Positions 1 to 7,351 of a stretch of 11,697 nucleotides of DNA are shown in pieces (position 1 is the first letter of the stretch; the number at the start of each line of letters is the position of its first letter). Source of the stretch: Desulfobacteraceae bacterium (GTDB lineage: Bacteria; Desulfobacterota; DSM-4660; Desulfatiglandales; Desulfatiglandaceae); the NCBI GenBank assembly GCA_030611815.1, contig JAUWPC010000074.1:1-11697 (forward strand). Direction: 5' to 3'. The notes beneath the pieces are model-generated. The model saw nothing but the letters and a program-made list of their open reading frames with translations, had not been told where the DNA came from and made no database searches. The position numbers were made by a program, and so were the translations under genes.

Positions 1-317
1 CTAAGAGTCGCTCTTTTATCGTAAAAATTAACCTGCCCATTGATAAGTCGGTCATGTCAGGCATGTTTGCGCGGGTCCAAATTCCCACAGGCGAGAGAAG
101 AAAGCTCATTATAGAGCGTCAAGCCGTAATTTTCCGGGGACAACTTACAGGGATTTACCTGGTGGATCCCGACAATATAGCCCGCTTTCGTCTCATCCGT
201 CTGGGCAAGACCCGGGGAGATTCCGGTGAAGTCCTTTCCGGGATGAAGGAGGGGGATCGTTACGTCAAAGAGCCGGCGCCAAAACTATCGGATGGCGATC
301 GGGTGGTTACTCAGTAG
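1..317 (+). CDS. RND efflux periplasmic adaptor (membrane fusion protein), C-terminal fragment
   Basis: The reading frame is open from the left edge (first full codon at base 3) to a TAG at 315-317, so only about the last 104 residues are present. The visible part contains the 'MSGMFARVQIPTGER' stretch, then a barrel/membrane-proximal segment with 'RGQLTGIYLVD' and a 'GDRVVTQ' end. This is typical of HlyD/AcrA-type adaptors, in which a 'GMFARV' strand ends the beta-barrel domain and the following segment forms the membrane-proximal domain. Such proteins link an inner-membrane RND pump to an outer-membrane channel. The RND permease starts 37 bases downstream on the same strand, which supports the call and suggests one operon. 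The ATG at 54 is internal to the domain and is not the true start. Substrate cannot be told. Confidence 0.9.
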   Translation, partial: KSRSFIVKINLPIDKSVMSGMFARVQIPTGERRKLIIERQAVIFRGQLTGIYLVDPDNIARFRLIRLGKTRGDSGEVLSGMKEGDRYVKEPAPKLSDGDRVVTQ

Positions 318-328
318 TCATTTGGTAG

Positions 329-384
329 TCAATTAACAATCCAAGGATCATTCAATGGTCAATCAACAATCAACAATCAACAAT
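329..384 (+). repeat. Heptad tandem repeat at the start of the RND permease gene
   Basis: Three exact direct copies of CAACAAT lie at 364-384. Related units (gtcaatt, aacaatc, gtcaatc) begin upstream at about 329, giving a loose 7-base periodicity. The array spans the adaptor-permease gap and runs into the permease coding region. The 7-base unit does not preserve frame from copy to copy, so the encoded N-terminus is a by-product of the repeat. Confidence 0.75.
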
Positions 385-3300
385 CCCAAGATGGGTCCGG
401 CAGGGAAAATCGCCCGGTTTTTTATCGATTCCAAGCTAACACCCATCATCATTATTGCCTCTATCCTTTTGGGTATGGCATCCCTCTATGCCCTCCCCAG
501 GGAAGAGGAGCCCCAGATCATTGTCCCGATGATCGACGTTTTTGTCCGGATGCCCGGCGCAAGTCCGGAAGAAGTGGAACAACGTGTTGCAAAACCAATG
601 GAAAAATTGCTGTGGGAGATTCCGGGGGTGGAATATATCTACTCCCAATCCAGTCCAGGTCTATGTATGGTGATTGTCCGCTTCCATGTGGGTGAAGAAG
701 AGGAAAATGCCATCGTTCGGCTCCAGTCCAAGCTATCTGCCAACTATGACCTGATTCCTGCCGGGGTTTCTCCACCAATTATAAAACCACGCTACATTGA
801 TGACGTACCGATCCTTGCCCTCACTTTCTGGGGAGAAGAAGTTGACCATTATCTTCTGCGCAGGGTAGTGGCAGAGATAGAAGACCTGGTGAAGAGAAAT
901 GAAAACGTTTCTACAACGGCCATTATTGGCGGTTATCCACGGCAGATTCAGGTGTTGCTTGACCCGGTTCGCATGGCGGCCCTTCACTTAGACCCGGCAG
1001 GCATTGCCAATATGCTCGGATCGGCCAACCGGGAATCTGGAATTGGAAGTTTTCCTTCTGTGAACGGTGAGGTGCTGGTCCATACAGGTGGTTTTTTGAA
1101 AAATCCTGAAGAGCTGGGCCGCGTTGTGGTTGGAGTTCACGGGGGTCATCCCGTCTATTTGAAGGACGTCGCCACCATAGTGGACGGTCCCGGGGAGCCT
1201 GATCAATATGTTTTTTTCGGAAAGGGACCGGCGGCTCGGGAGAAGGGGATTGATACGTCGGAGGGGAGGGGTGTTTACCCGGCTGTGACACTCACCATTG
1301 CCAAGCGCAAGGGCGCCAATGCCATTACAGTGGCCAAAGGAATCCTGCAAAGGGTGAAGGATAGCCGCGGAGTAATAATCCCTGATAATATTCGGATGAC
1401 CATAACCAGGCATTATGGGGAGACGGCTAAAGAGAAATCAGATGAGCTTTTACTCCATATGTTCATCGCGGTTTTTTCTGTGACGCTCCTTATATGGCTT
1501 GTCCTTGGCCTGCGTGAAGCCGGGGTAGTGGCCCTCGCTATTCCGGTGACTCTGGCCCTGACCCTTGCTGTTTTCCATCTCTATGGATACACCTTGAACC
1601 GCATCACACTCTTCGCCCTTATCTTCTCCATCGGTATCTTGGTGGATGATGCTATCGTTGTTGTGGAAAACGTTGTTCGCCATTTCCGACTGGCTGAAAA
1701 CAGAGGCCGTCCTGTCATGGACGTGACGGTCGGTGCAGTGGATGAGGTGGGGAACCCCACCATCCTTGCAACCCTGACCGTAATTGCCGCCATACTGCCG
1801 ATGGCCTTTGTTGGTGGTCTAATGGGTCCCTATATGAGGCCAATCCCGGTGGGGGCCTCGGCAGCTATCATATTCTCGTTGTTAGTGGCATTTGTGGTTA
1901 CGCCCTGGGCATCTGTTCGTCTTCTAAAGCGAAAGAAGGATGATGCGAGTGAAGGGGCCGGCGAAAAAGAAGATTGGAGTGTAAGGCTCTATCGTAGAAT
2001 AATGACCCCCCTGATTGAATTCCCTTTGTGGCGCTGGCTCTTCTTAGGCGGCGTTGTGGTCTTGCTTGTAGCCGCCTGCGCGCTTGTTGCAGTAGGTTGG
2101 GTTCGGGTGAAGATGCTCCCTTTTGACAACAAAAGTGAATTCCAGGTGATTATTGATATGCCTGAATCCGCCACATTAGAGGAAACTTCCGCAGTTTGTT
2201 TGGAGATGGGCGAGTTTTTGAAGAGCGTGAATGAAGTAACCGACTATGAGATCTACATTGGTACGGCCGGGCCTTTCAACTTCAACGGTCTGGTGCGACA
2301 CTACGACTTAAGAGAGGGTCCAAACGTTGCCGATATCCAGGTGAACCTTATCGGTAAACATGGCCGCAAGTCCCAGAGTCACGAAATTGCCAAGAGGGTG
2401 CGGCCAGGACTAAAATTGATTGCAGACAGGTATAATGCCCGGATGAAAGTGGCAGAGGTCCCCCCCGGTCCGCCAGTACTGTCTACCCTGGTTGCAGAAA
2501 TCTATGGCCCCGACTATGAACGTCAGCGCAGGATTGCCAGGAAAGTCTTGACAATATTTGAGGAGACCCCTGGGGTGGTAGATGCGGATTGGTTTATGGA
2601 AGAGGGGCAAACCGAGGTCAAGCTCCTGGTTGACAAAGAAAAGGCGGCCCTGCATGGCATCAGCGCTGCACAGATCGACGAGACCCTCAAGCTTGCCCTG
2701 GGAGGCACAACTGCCGGGCTCCTTCATATGCCCCAGGAAAAGGAGGACGTACCTATTGTGCTCCGCCTTTCATTGGCGGACAGGGCCGGTATCGAGCGTC
2801 TGGAGGCCATAAAGATTCCTTCTGTCGATGGGAGTCAGGTCTCCCTTGCTGAGCTGATTTCCGCCAAAAAAACCGAGCCAGGCCGGAGCATCTACCACAA
2901 GAACCTGATGCCGGTGGTGTATGTCACCGGAGATGTGGCCGGGGTGATAGAGAGCCCGGTATACGCCATTTTGGAGATGCAGAAAAAGATCGCTGCCATC
3001 CCTCTGCCTGAGGGATATCGGATCACCCAGCACACTGCCCGTATTCCTGAAAGCGACCAGCGCTTTGCCATGAAATGGGATGGCGAGTGGCATATCACCT
3101 ACGAGGTTTTCCGAGATTTAGGGATCGCCTTCGGGGTAGTGCTTATCCTTATCTTTATTCTTGTGGTGGGCTGGTTCCAATCCTTCAGCACGCCGCTCGT
3201 TATCATGGCGGCAATCCCCTTCTCTTTAGTGGGTATCCTGCCTGCCCACGGGTTGTTGGGCGCGTTCTTTACCGCAACCTCCATGATAGGCTTCATAGCG

Positions 3301-3606
3301 GGGGCCGGAATCGTGGTACGCAACTCCATTATCCTGGTGGATTTTATTGAACTGCGTCTCAAACAGGGAATGCCGCTGGAAAAGGCGGTAATAGATGCCG
3401 GAGCGGTCCGTTTCCGGCCCATGATGCTTACGGCTGCGGCCGTTGTTGTTGCGGCATCTGTCATGCTGTTTGACCCCATATTCCAGGGCCTGGCCATAGC
3501 ACTGATGGCGGGGGAGGTGGCCTCACTTTTTCTATCGCGAATGACCGTGCCTGTGCTATACTACCTGGACAAGAGACGGGCCTTAGGGCACGAAAAGACG
3601 TTTTAG
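355..3606 (+). CDS. RND-family efflux permease (AcrB/HAE1-like inner-membrane transporter)
   Basis: A 1083-residue protein, normal length for the AcrB/AcrD/AcrF family. These are proton-driven inner-membrane pumps that work as trimers with an adaptor and outer-membrane channel. Visible marks are a first membrane helix at about residues 29-47 followed by 'PREEEPQI', a porter domain with 'MPGASPEEVEQRV' (66-78), a helix block from about 368 with the paired aspartates D431-D432 in 'GILVDDAIVVVEN' (proton relay of TM4), a second porter half from about 590, and C-terminal helices from about 920 including 'GIVVRNSIILVDF' (985-997). Start 355 is preferred because AAGGA (343-347) lies 7 bases upstream; a second ATG at 391 has no such site. 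The first 11 residues (rich in Q, N, S and T) are encoded by a heptad repeat. Together with the preceding adaptor it forms an efflux operon. Family is certain; exported substrate is unknown. Confidence 0.96.
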   Translation: MVNQQSTINNPKMGPAGKIARFFIDSKLTPIIIIASILLGMASLYALPREEEPQIIVPMIDVFVRMPGASPEEVEQRVAKPMEKLLWEIPGVEYIYSQSSPGLCMVIVRFHVGEEEENAIVRLQSKLSANYDLIPAGVSPPIIKPRYIDDVPILALTFWGEEVDHYLLRRVVAEIEDLVKRNENVSTTAIIGGYPRQIQVLLDPVRMAALHLDPAGIANMLGSANRESGIGSFPSVNGEVLVHTGGFLKNPEELGRVVVGVHGGHPVYLKDVATIVDGPGEPDQYVFFGKGPAAREKGIDTSEGRGVYPAVTLTIAKRKGANAITVAKGILQRVKDSRGVIIPDNIRMTITRHYGETAKEKSDELLLHMFIAVFSVTLLIWLVLGLREAGVVALAIPVTLALTLAVFHLYGYTLNRITLFALIFSIGILVDDAIVVVENVVRHFRLAENRGRPVMDVTVGAVDEVGNPTILATLTVIAAILPMAFVGGLMGPYMRPIPVGASAAIIFSLLVAFVVTPWASVRLLKRKKDDASEGAGEKEDWSVRLYRRIMTPLIEFPLWRWLFLGGVVVLLVAACALVAVGWVRVKMLPFDNKSEFQVIIDMPESATLEETSAVCLEMGEFLKSVNEVTDYEIYIGTAGPFNFNGLVRHYDLREGPNVADIQVNLIGKHGRKSQSHEIAKRVRPGLKLIADRYNARMKVAEVPPGPPVLSTLVAEIYGPDYERQRRIARKVLTIFEETPGVVDADWFMEEGQTEVKLLVDKEKAALHGISAAQIDETLKLALGGTTAGLLHMPQEKEDVPIVLRLSLADRAGIERLEAIKIPSVDGSQVSLAELISAKKTEPGRSIYHKNLMPVVYVTGDVAGVIESPVYAILEMQKKIAAIPLPEGYRITQHTARIPESDQRFAMKWDGEWHITYEVFRDLGIAFGVVLILIFILVVGWFQSFSTPLVIMAAIPFSLVGILPAHGLLGAFFTATSMIGFIAGAGIVVRNSIILVDFIELRLKQGMPLEKAVIDAGAVRFRPMMLTAAAVVVAASVMLFDPIFQGLAIALMAGEVASLFLSRMTVPVLYYLDKRRALGHEKTF

Positions 3607-3646
3607 GTATTGGTTTTAGCGTCGGCGATTCAGATCATTTTCTTGC

Positions 3647-3772
3647 TCATAATCATAATCATAATCTTACTCATAATCAAACATCCCCGCCTGCCTCGCG
3701 TTGCGAAGCATTGCGGGCAGGTCTCAAGCTGACTGTAAAAGAGTATGATTAAGATTACGAGTATGATTATGA
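3647..3772. repeat. Large imperfect inverted repeat with nested hairpin between the RND and rubrerythrin genes
   Basis: Two 32-base arms, 3647-3678 and 3741-3772, are inverted copies matching at 28 of 32 positions. Each is built from an AT-rich ATAATC-like hexamer. The 62-base spacer holds a second palindrome, CCTGCC (3690-3695) pairing with GGCAGG (3716-3721), extended by CGC/GCG after a one-base bulge. The element sits where two operons converge, so its folded RNA could stop or stabilise transcripts from either side, but there is no T-run directly after a stem as in a classic intrinsic terminator. The rest of the gap 3607-3872 shows no gene or other recognisable site. Confidence 0.75.
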
Positions 3773-3872
3773 ACTTCGCACTTTGTAATCAAATGCTTAT
3801 GTCTATTTCCAAGTAGAGGGACCAGCTTTTTTTAAAGGAAATTATCTGTAAGTCACTAAGATGCCCTTCTTA

Positions 3873-4373
3873 CTACTTGACCGGTTTGAATTTCTCTTTT
3901 ACGGCGCCACATACAGGGCAATTATCCGGCGGGTTATCCTCGGCGACATAACCACAAACCTGGCATACGTAATAATCGGTCTCACGATCGGACAACATAT
4001 CGTTCATTGCCTTTTTGTAAAGCTCGGCATGACCGGTTTCGACGTCCTTGGAATGGGAAAAAGCCTTTAATGCCCCTTCCTTTCCTTCATCGGAGGCATC
4101 TTTTATCAGGCTGGGGTATTCTTCTGCATTTGCCTTGATCTCATTTTGAAAAGCGGTTTCAAGATTTTCCTCTGTGGATCCGATCTTGCCACGCATCAGT
4201 AACAGGAACCGGCGGGCATGGACAGATTCCGCCTCGGAAACGGCCCGAAACAGACGGGCTACCTGGGAATAGCCTTCCGCATCAGCTTTTTTGGAAAAGG
4301 CTGCGTTTCGGATAGCGGCCTTTGATTCAGCAGAAAAGGCATAGGCAAGGTTTTTTTCTGTTTTTTCCGGCAT
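3873..4373 (-). CDS. rbr: Rubrerythrin (diiron peroxidase with C-terminal rubredoxin domain)
   Basis: A 166-residue cytoplasmic protein with the two-domain rubrerythrin plan. The N-terminal ferritin-like four-helix domain (about 5-125) has likely iron ligands E16, the E49-x-x-H52 pair, E78, and E112-x-x-H115. The C-terminal rubredoxin-like domain has C137-x-x-C140-G and C152-P-x-C155-G for the Fe(SCys)4 site. Family members reduce hydrogen peroxide in anaerobes using rubredoxin or NAD(P)H-linked donors. In my by-eye alignment the position matching glutamate 97 of the Desulfovibrio protein (GENYEYTEMYP) is alanine, A81 (NEIKANAEEYP). AAGGAG (complement of 4383-4388) lies 9 bases before the ATG. 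The gene follows fabF by 17 bases on the same strand, so the two are probably co-transcribed from the promoter at 5740-5768. Confidence 0.93.
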   Translation of the reverse strand: MPEKTEKNLAYAFSAESKAAIRNAAFSKKADAEGYSQVARLFRAVSEAESVHARRFLLLMRGKIGSTEENLETAFQNEIKANAEEYPSLIKDASDEGKEGALKAFSHSKDVETGHAELYKKAMNDMLSDRETDYYVCQVCGYVAEDNPPDNCPVCGAVKEKFKPVK

Positions 4374-4390
4374 AGCGTTGGACTCCTTAT

Positions 4391-5692
4391 TTATTTTTTC
4401 TGATCGTATCTGCTTAACAAAATTGAGGCGTTTTGCCCTCCGAATCCGAAGCTGTTGTTTATGGCCTTTCCTATCTCTTTGTAGATCGGTTTCTGAGGTA
4501 CGTAGAACAGATCACACCCATCCCCAGGGTTTTCAAGATTAATGGTCGGATGGATTTCCCCCCTCTCCATCATGAGGGCCGTGGCGATCATCTCGATGCC
4601 GCCTGATGCTCCTATTAAATGGCCGGTCATTGATTTGGTGGAGCTGATGGCCACGTGGTTGGCGGCTCTTCCAAGAGCCTTTTTGATTGCGAGCGTTTCA
4701 ATAGGGTCATTCAGGAGGGTTGAGGTGCCGTGTGCGTTGATATAATCGATCTCTTCAGGAGAGGTATGTGCAGTTTTCAGAGCGTTTTTCATGGCCCGGG
4801 TCTGCATTTCTCCATCAGGGTCTGGCGCGGCGATGTGGTAAGCGTCCGACGTGGCCCCATAGCCTGATAGTTCGCAGTAGATATGTGCACCCCGGTTTCT
4901 GGCATGATCCAACTCTTCCAAAACAACGATTCCTGAGCCCTCCCCCATAACAAAGCCGTCCCTCTCCTTGTCAAATGGTCGCGAGGCTTTTTCGGGCGCA
5001 TCATTTTGTCTACTCATGGCGTTCATGGATACAAAGCCGCCAAATACAAAGGGCGTAATGCAGGCGTCTGCTCCTCCAGTGACCATGATTTCCTCTTCAC
5101 CTAAAAGGATCTGCTTATACGACTCAATCATGGCATGATTGGCGGATGCGCAGGCAGTGGAGATGCTGCAGGCAATCCCTTTGATCCCGAATGCCATGGT
5201 AACGTTCACCGGTACGGAACATATCTGCACATGGGGTAAGCCAAAGGGTGAAACCCGTTTTGGGCCTTTGTGTTTCAGAAATTGCCTGAACCATTTTTCG
5301 CAGAGATCCATGTTTTGGGCGCCTACGCCAAGGATGACCCCAATCTTGCCTGGATGAATATGCTTTACGGTATAGGCTCCTTGACCTTTTTCCCCTTCAA
5401 GGTAATCCAGTTCCAGGCCTGCATCCTCCAGGGCCAGTTTCGTTGCGGCCATGGCAAACGCGGAAGTTCTCCCAAGGTATCTGAAATCTTTCCTTTTTCG
5501 TAAAAAATCGGTCAACGAAAAAGAATCAATGGTACAGGCGATTTGGGAGCTAAATTGATCCATGTCGCACCCCTCAAACTGAATCTTCTTTGCGCCGGAT
5601 TTGCCCGCTATCAGGGATTCCCAGAATGCTTCCTTCCCAATTCCTATGGGCGTAAGCGGTCCCAAGCCTGTGATGACGACTCTCTTTCGCAT
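4391..5692 (-). CDS. fabF: 3-oxoacyl-[ACP] synthase II (KAS II, FabF-type)
   Basis: A 433-residue thiolase-fold condensing enzyme that adds malonyl-ACP units to a growing acyl-ACP in fatty-acid elongation. The Cys-His-His triad is visible: C181 in 'SISTACASANHA', H321 in 'NAHGTSTLLNDPIE' and H358 in 'STKSMTGHLIGASGG', with the supporting lysine K353. The glycine-rich 'NNSFGFGGQNAS' lies near the end (412-423). It starts 'MRKRVVITGLGPLTPIG', as in typical FabF. It is about 20 residues longer than the E. coli enzyme, mostly through a loop around residues 96-115. AAGGAG (complement of 5701-5706) is 8 bases before the ATG. No acyl carrier protein, fabG or fabD gene lies next to it; its partner here is rubrerythrin, so this may be a secondary ketoacyl synthase. 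The chemistry is secure, the pathway role less so. Confidence 0.92.
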   Translation of the reverse strand: MRKRVVITGLGPLTPIGIGKEAFWESLIAGKSGAKKIQFEGCDMDQFSSQIACTIDSFSLTDFLRKRKDFRYLGRTSAFAMAATKLALEDAGLELDYLEGEKGQGAYTVKHIHPGKIGVILGVGAQNMDLCEKWFRQFLKHKGPKRVSPFGLPHVQICSVPVNVTMAFGIKGIACSISTACASANHAMIESYKQILLGEEEIMVTGGADACITPFVFGGFVSMNAMSRQNDAPEKASRPFDKERDGFVMGEGSGIVVLEELDHARNRGAHIYCELSGYGATSDAYHIAAPDPDGEMQTRAMKNALKTAHTSPEEIDYINAHGTSTLLNDPIETLAIKKALGRAANHVAISSTKSMTGHLIGASGGIEMIATALMMERGEIHPTINLENPGDGCDLFYVPQKPIYKEIGKAINNSFGFGGQNASILLSRYDQKK

Positions 5693-5739
5693 CTGTTTGT
5701 CTCCTTTTGATTAACCGTTTCTCCTTTATCGTGACGGAG

Positions 5740-5768
5740 AGTATAGAAAATCATGGGTCGAAGGTCAA
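5740..5768 (-). promoter_or_regulatory. Sigma70-type promoter for fabF-rubrerythrin
   Basis: Read on the minus strand: TTGACC (-35, complement of 5763-5768), a 17-base spacer, then TATACT (-10, complement of 5740-5745). Both boxes are one base from consensus and the spacing is ideal. Transcription would start near 5733, giving a leader of about 40 bases before the fabF ATG at 5692. This is a sequence match only. Confidence 0.72.
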
Positions 5769-5906
5769 ATATTTGGGTGAAAATTAAGAAAACCCTTTAT
5801 CCTGATGACTTTCACCATATAACCGATTCAGGCAATAAAAGAGGGACGATTTTTCGATTGAGGCATAATTAGCTAATGAAAACAACAAGATATTGTATGT
5901 TTTATA

Positions 5907-5935
5907 TTGACAGCATCTATACTTTGTGGTATTCT
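5907..5935 (+). promoter_or_regulatory. Sigma70-type promoter facing the sialidase-like gene
   Basis: TTGACA (5907-5912) is a perfect -35 box. After a 17-base spacer comes TATTCT (5930-5935), one base from the -10 consensus. The predicted start is near 5942. The next gene on this strand begins at 6182, so the leader would be about 240 bases and would contain the whole MITE-like element at 6001-6155. It is divergent from the fabF promoter. The AT-rich stretch between them holds a perfect 10-base palindrome ATTAGCTAAT at 5868-5877, which might be an operator. Confidence 0.65.
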
Positions 5936-6000
5936 TCCTGTTAGTTCTGACTTCGACCAGCAGCACGCTACTGTTTCGTACCTCCAAATCAGGGTTTACT

Positions 6001-6155
6001 TAGTGTCCATCCAAAAATGAGTCCCGCCCGAGGCGGGATTGCAAGGTCAAGGAAGATAAGTCCCGCCACAGCGGGATTAACCGCAGGAATACATTGAAGT
6101 ATTTCGAGTCCCGCCGATGGCGGGATGAAAAATAGCCATTTATGGATGGACACTA
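6001..6155. mobile_element. MITE-like element, 155 bp, with 19-bp terminal inverted repeats and three internal hairpins
   Basis: The left end 6001-6019 (TAGTGTCCATCCAAAAATG) and the right end 6137-6155 are inverted copies matching at 18 of 19 positions. Both ends finish in TA, as would be seen for an element that targets and duplicates TA (the habit of IS630/Tc1-mariner MITEs). Inside are three hairpins of one design: TCCCGCC/GGCGGGA with 3-base loops at 6022-6038 and 6109-6125, and TCCCGC/GCGGGA with a 4-base loop at 6061-6076. No reading frame of note lies inside, so it would be non-autonomous. It lies between the promoter at 5907-5935 and the sialidase-like gene. Terminal repeats and hairpins are seen directly; mobility and IS family are inferred. 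Confidence 0.7.
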
Positions 6156-6181
6156 CCTAATTCCACCAGTTTCGGATACTG

Positions 6182-7351
6182 ATGAACAGACGCCTTGTCA
6201 TAATCCTCATCCTTGCAACGCTCCTCCTTTACGCGTGGCCAATGTTGGGCTGGCTTTCCACGCTTGGCCGGGAGCCTGCGACATTTGCCACCTATGCCCC
6301 ATCCACGCCTGTGGTTGACGACAAGCCGTTTATGGTTGAGGAGTTCATAAACCCCGATCCTGGAAAAGGGATGGTCCATGTGGGATCTATTTGCGAACTT
6401 CCTGACGGGAGGTTAATCGCCGCCTGGTATGGTGGAACAAGGGAAGGGGCCAAAGATGTCGCCATCTTTCTTGCCATAAAAGACCCTGGACACCCCACCC
6501 GCTGGTCTAAACCGAAAAGGGTAGTGGATAGGATATCTGCCTCAAGAGAGCTGTACAGGTATATAAAAAAGGTGGGCAACCCTATCATCTTTGCCGGGTC
6601 CGGAGACCATCTCTGGCTGGTTTACGTCACTATTAGCGCTGGTGGGTGGTCTGGCAGTTCTCTCAATGTCAAAGTATCATCTGACGCCGGGGCCACCTGG
6701 AATAATAGCCGGAGACTTACCCTCAGCCCTTTTTTTAATATCAGTGAATTAGTCCGAAACAAACCCGTGCCTCTGAGCAGCGGCGGCTTTGCCCTGCCTA
6801 TCTACCATGAATGCTTGGGGTATTTCCCGGAAATCCTCTGGATCCAGTCCGGGAGGGAGGATGGTGCAATCGCCTTTCGAAAGAGCAGAATGACGGGGGG
6901 ACAATCTTTTATCCAACCATCCGTCGTGGCTTACGGGCCCGCCCTCGCGACCGCCTTCTACAGGTGCCGATCGGATGAGAAAGCTGTTGGAGTGGCTGTT
7001 ACTAAGGATGCCGGGGTAAGCTGGTCTGAACCACAGACACTCGACCTGCCAAATCCTGACTCTGCAGTAGACGCCATTCTCCTCTCTGATCACCGCATCC
7101 TCCTGGCCTTCAACGACAGTGTGCAAAACCGGGAAAACCTGCGACTCGCGGTCTCCAATGATCGAGGCGCTGACTGGGTCCGAATTGCAACAATCGAGAG
7201 TACGCAGGGGGAAAAATATTCATACCCGTACATGATACGCAGCCAGGACGGACTGATTCATCTCGTTTATACATGGCACAGGAAAAGGATTAAGCATGTG
7301 GTATTTAATGAGGCCTGGATCAACGCACGAATGAAAAGGATTGCAAAGTGA
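6182..7351 (+). CDS. Membrane-anchored or secreted sialidase-like BNR/Asp-box protein
   Basis: 389 residues. An N-terminal hydrophobic segment after 'MNRR' (about 5-25) is a signal peptide or anchor, placing the rest outside the cytoplasm. The body is a six-bladed-propeller type sialidase fold with Asp-box motifs S/T-x-D-x-G-x-x-W at 166-173, 274-281 and 325-332. Its N-terminal block 'ELPDGRLIAAWYGGTREG' (72-89) is characteristic of BNR_2/exo-alpha-sialidase-like proteins. Other conserved-looking spots are 'RNKP' (192-195), 'YHE' (208-210) and 'YSYPYMI' (346-352). Family members cleave or bind glycans, but many bacterial relatives have no proven substrate and true sialidase activity should not be assumed. 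No strong ribosome site precedes the ATG, which lies 26 bases after the MITE-like element. Its stop overlaps the next gene's start, so the two are coupled. Confidence 0.8.
   Translation: MNRRLVIILILATLLLYAWPMLGWLSTLGREPATFATYAPSTPVVDDKPFMVEEFINPDPGKGMVHVGSICELPDGRLIAAWYGGTREGAKDVAIFLAIKDPGHPTRWSKPKRVVDRISASRELYRYIKKVGNPIIFAGSGDHLWLVYVTISAGGWSGSSLNVKVSSDAGATWNNSRRLTLSPFFNISELVRNKPVPLSSGGFALPIYHECLGYFPEILWIQSGREDGAIAFRKSRMTGGQSFIQPSVVAYGPALATAFYRCRSDEKAVGVAVTKDAGVSWSEPQTLDLPNPDSAVDAILLSDHRILLAFNDSVQNRENLRLAVSNDRGADWVRIATIESTQGEKYSYPYMIRSQDGLIHLVYTWHRKRIKHVVFNEAWINARMKRIAK

Noticed and set aside
985..1413. Long minus-strand frames opposite the RND permease
   Set aside because: They are shadows of a strongly conserved coding region on the other strand and show no domain of their own.
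391..3606. Alternative start of the RND permease at ATG 391
   Set aside because: It would remove the odd repeat-coded lead, but no ribosome site precedes it, whereas AAGGA is well placed for ATG 355.
3820..3840. T-run after GGACCAGC as an intrinsic terminator
   Set aside because: No stem of useful length precedes the T-run on the plus strand, and on the minus strand the polarity is wrong for the rubrerythrin transcript.
5784..5987. 67-codon minus-strand frame in the divergent intergenic region
   Set aside because: It overlaps the right-facing promoter, is AT-rich with no family resemblance, and lies upstream of the fabF promoter.
6022..6125. Three similar hairpins suggesting a CRISPR-like array
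   Set aside because: Repeats are too short and unevenly spaced (39 and 48 bases apart), have no uniform spacers, and are enclosed by terminal inverted repeats instead.
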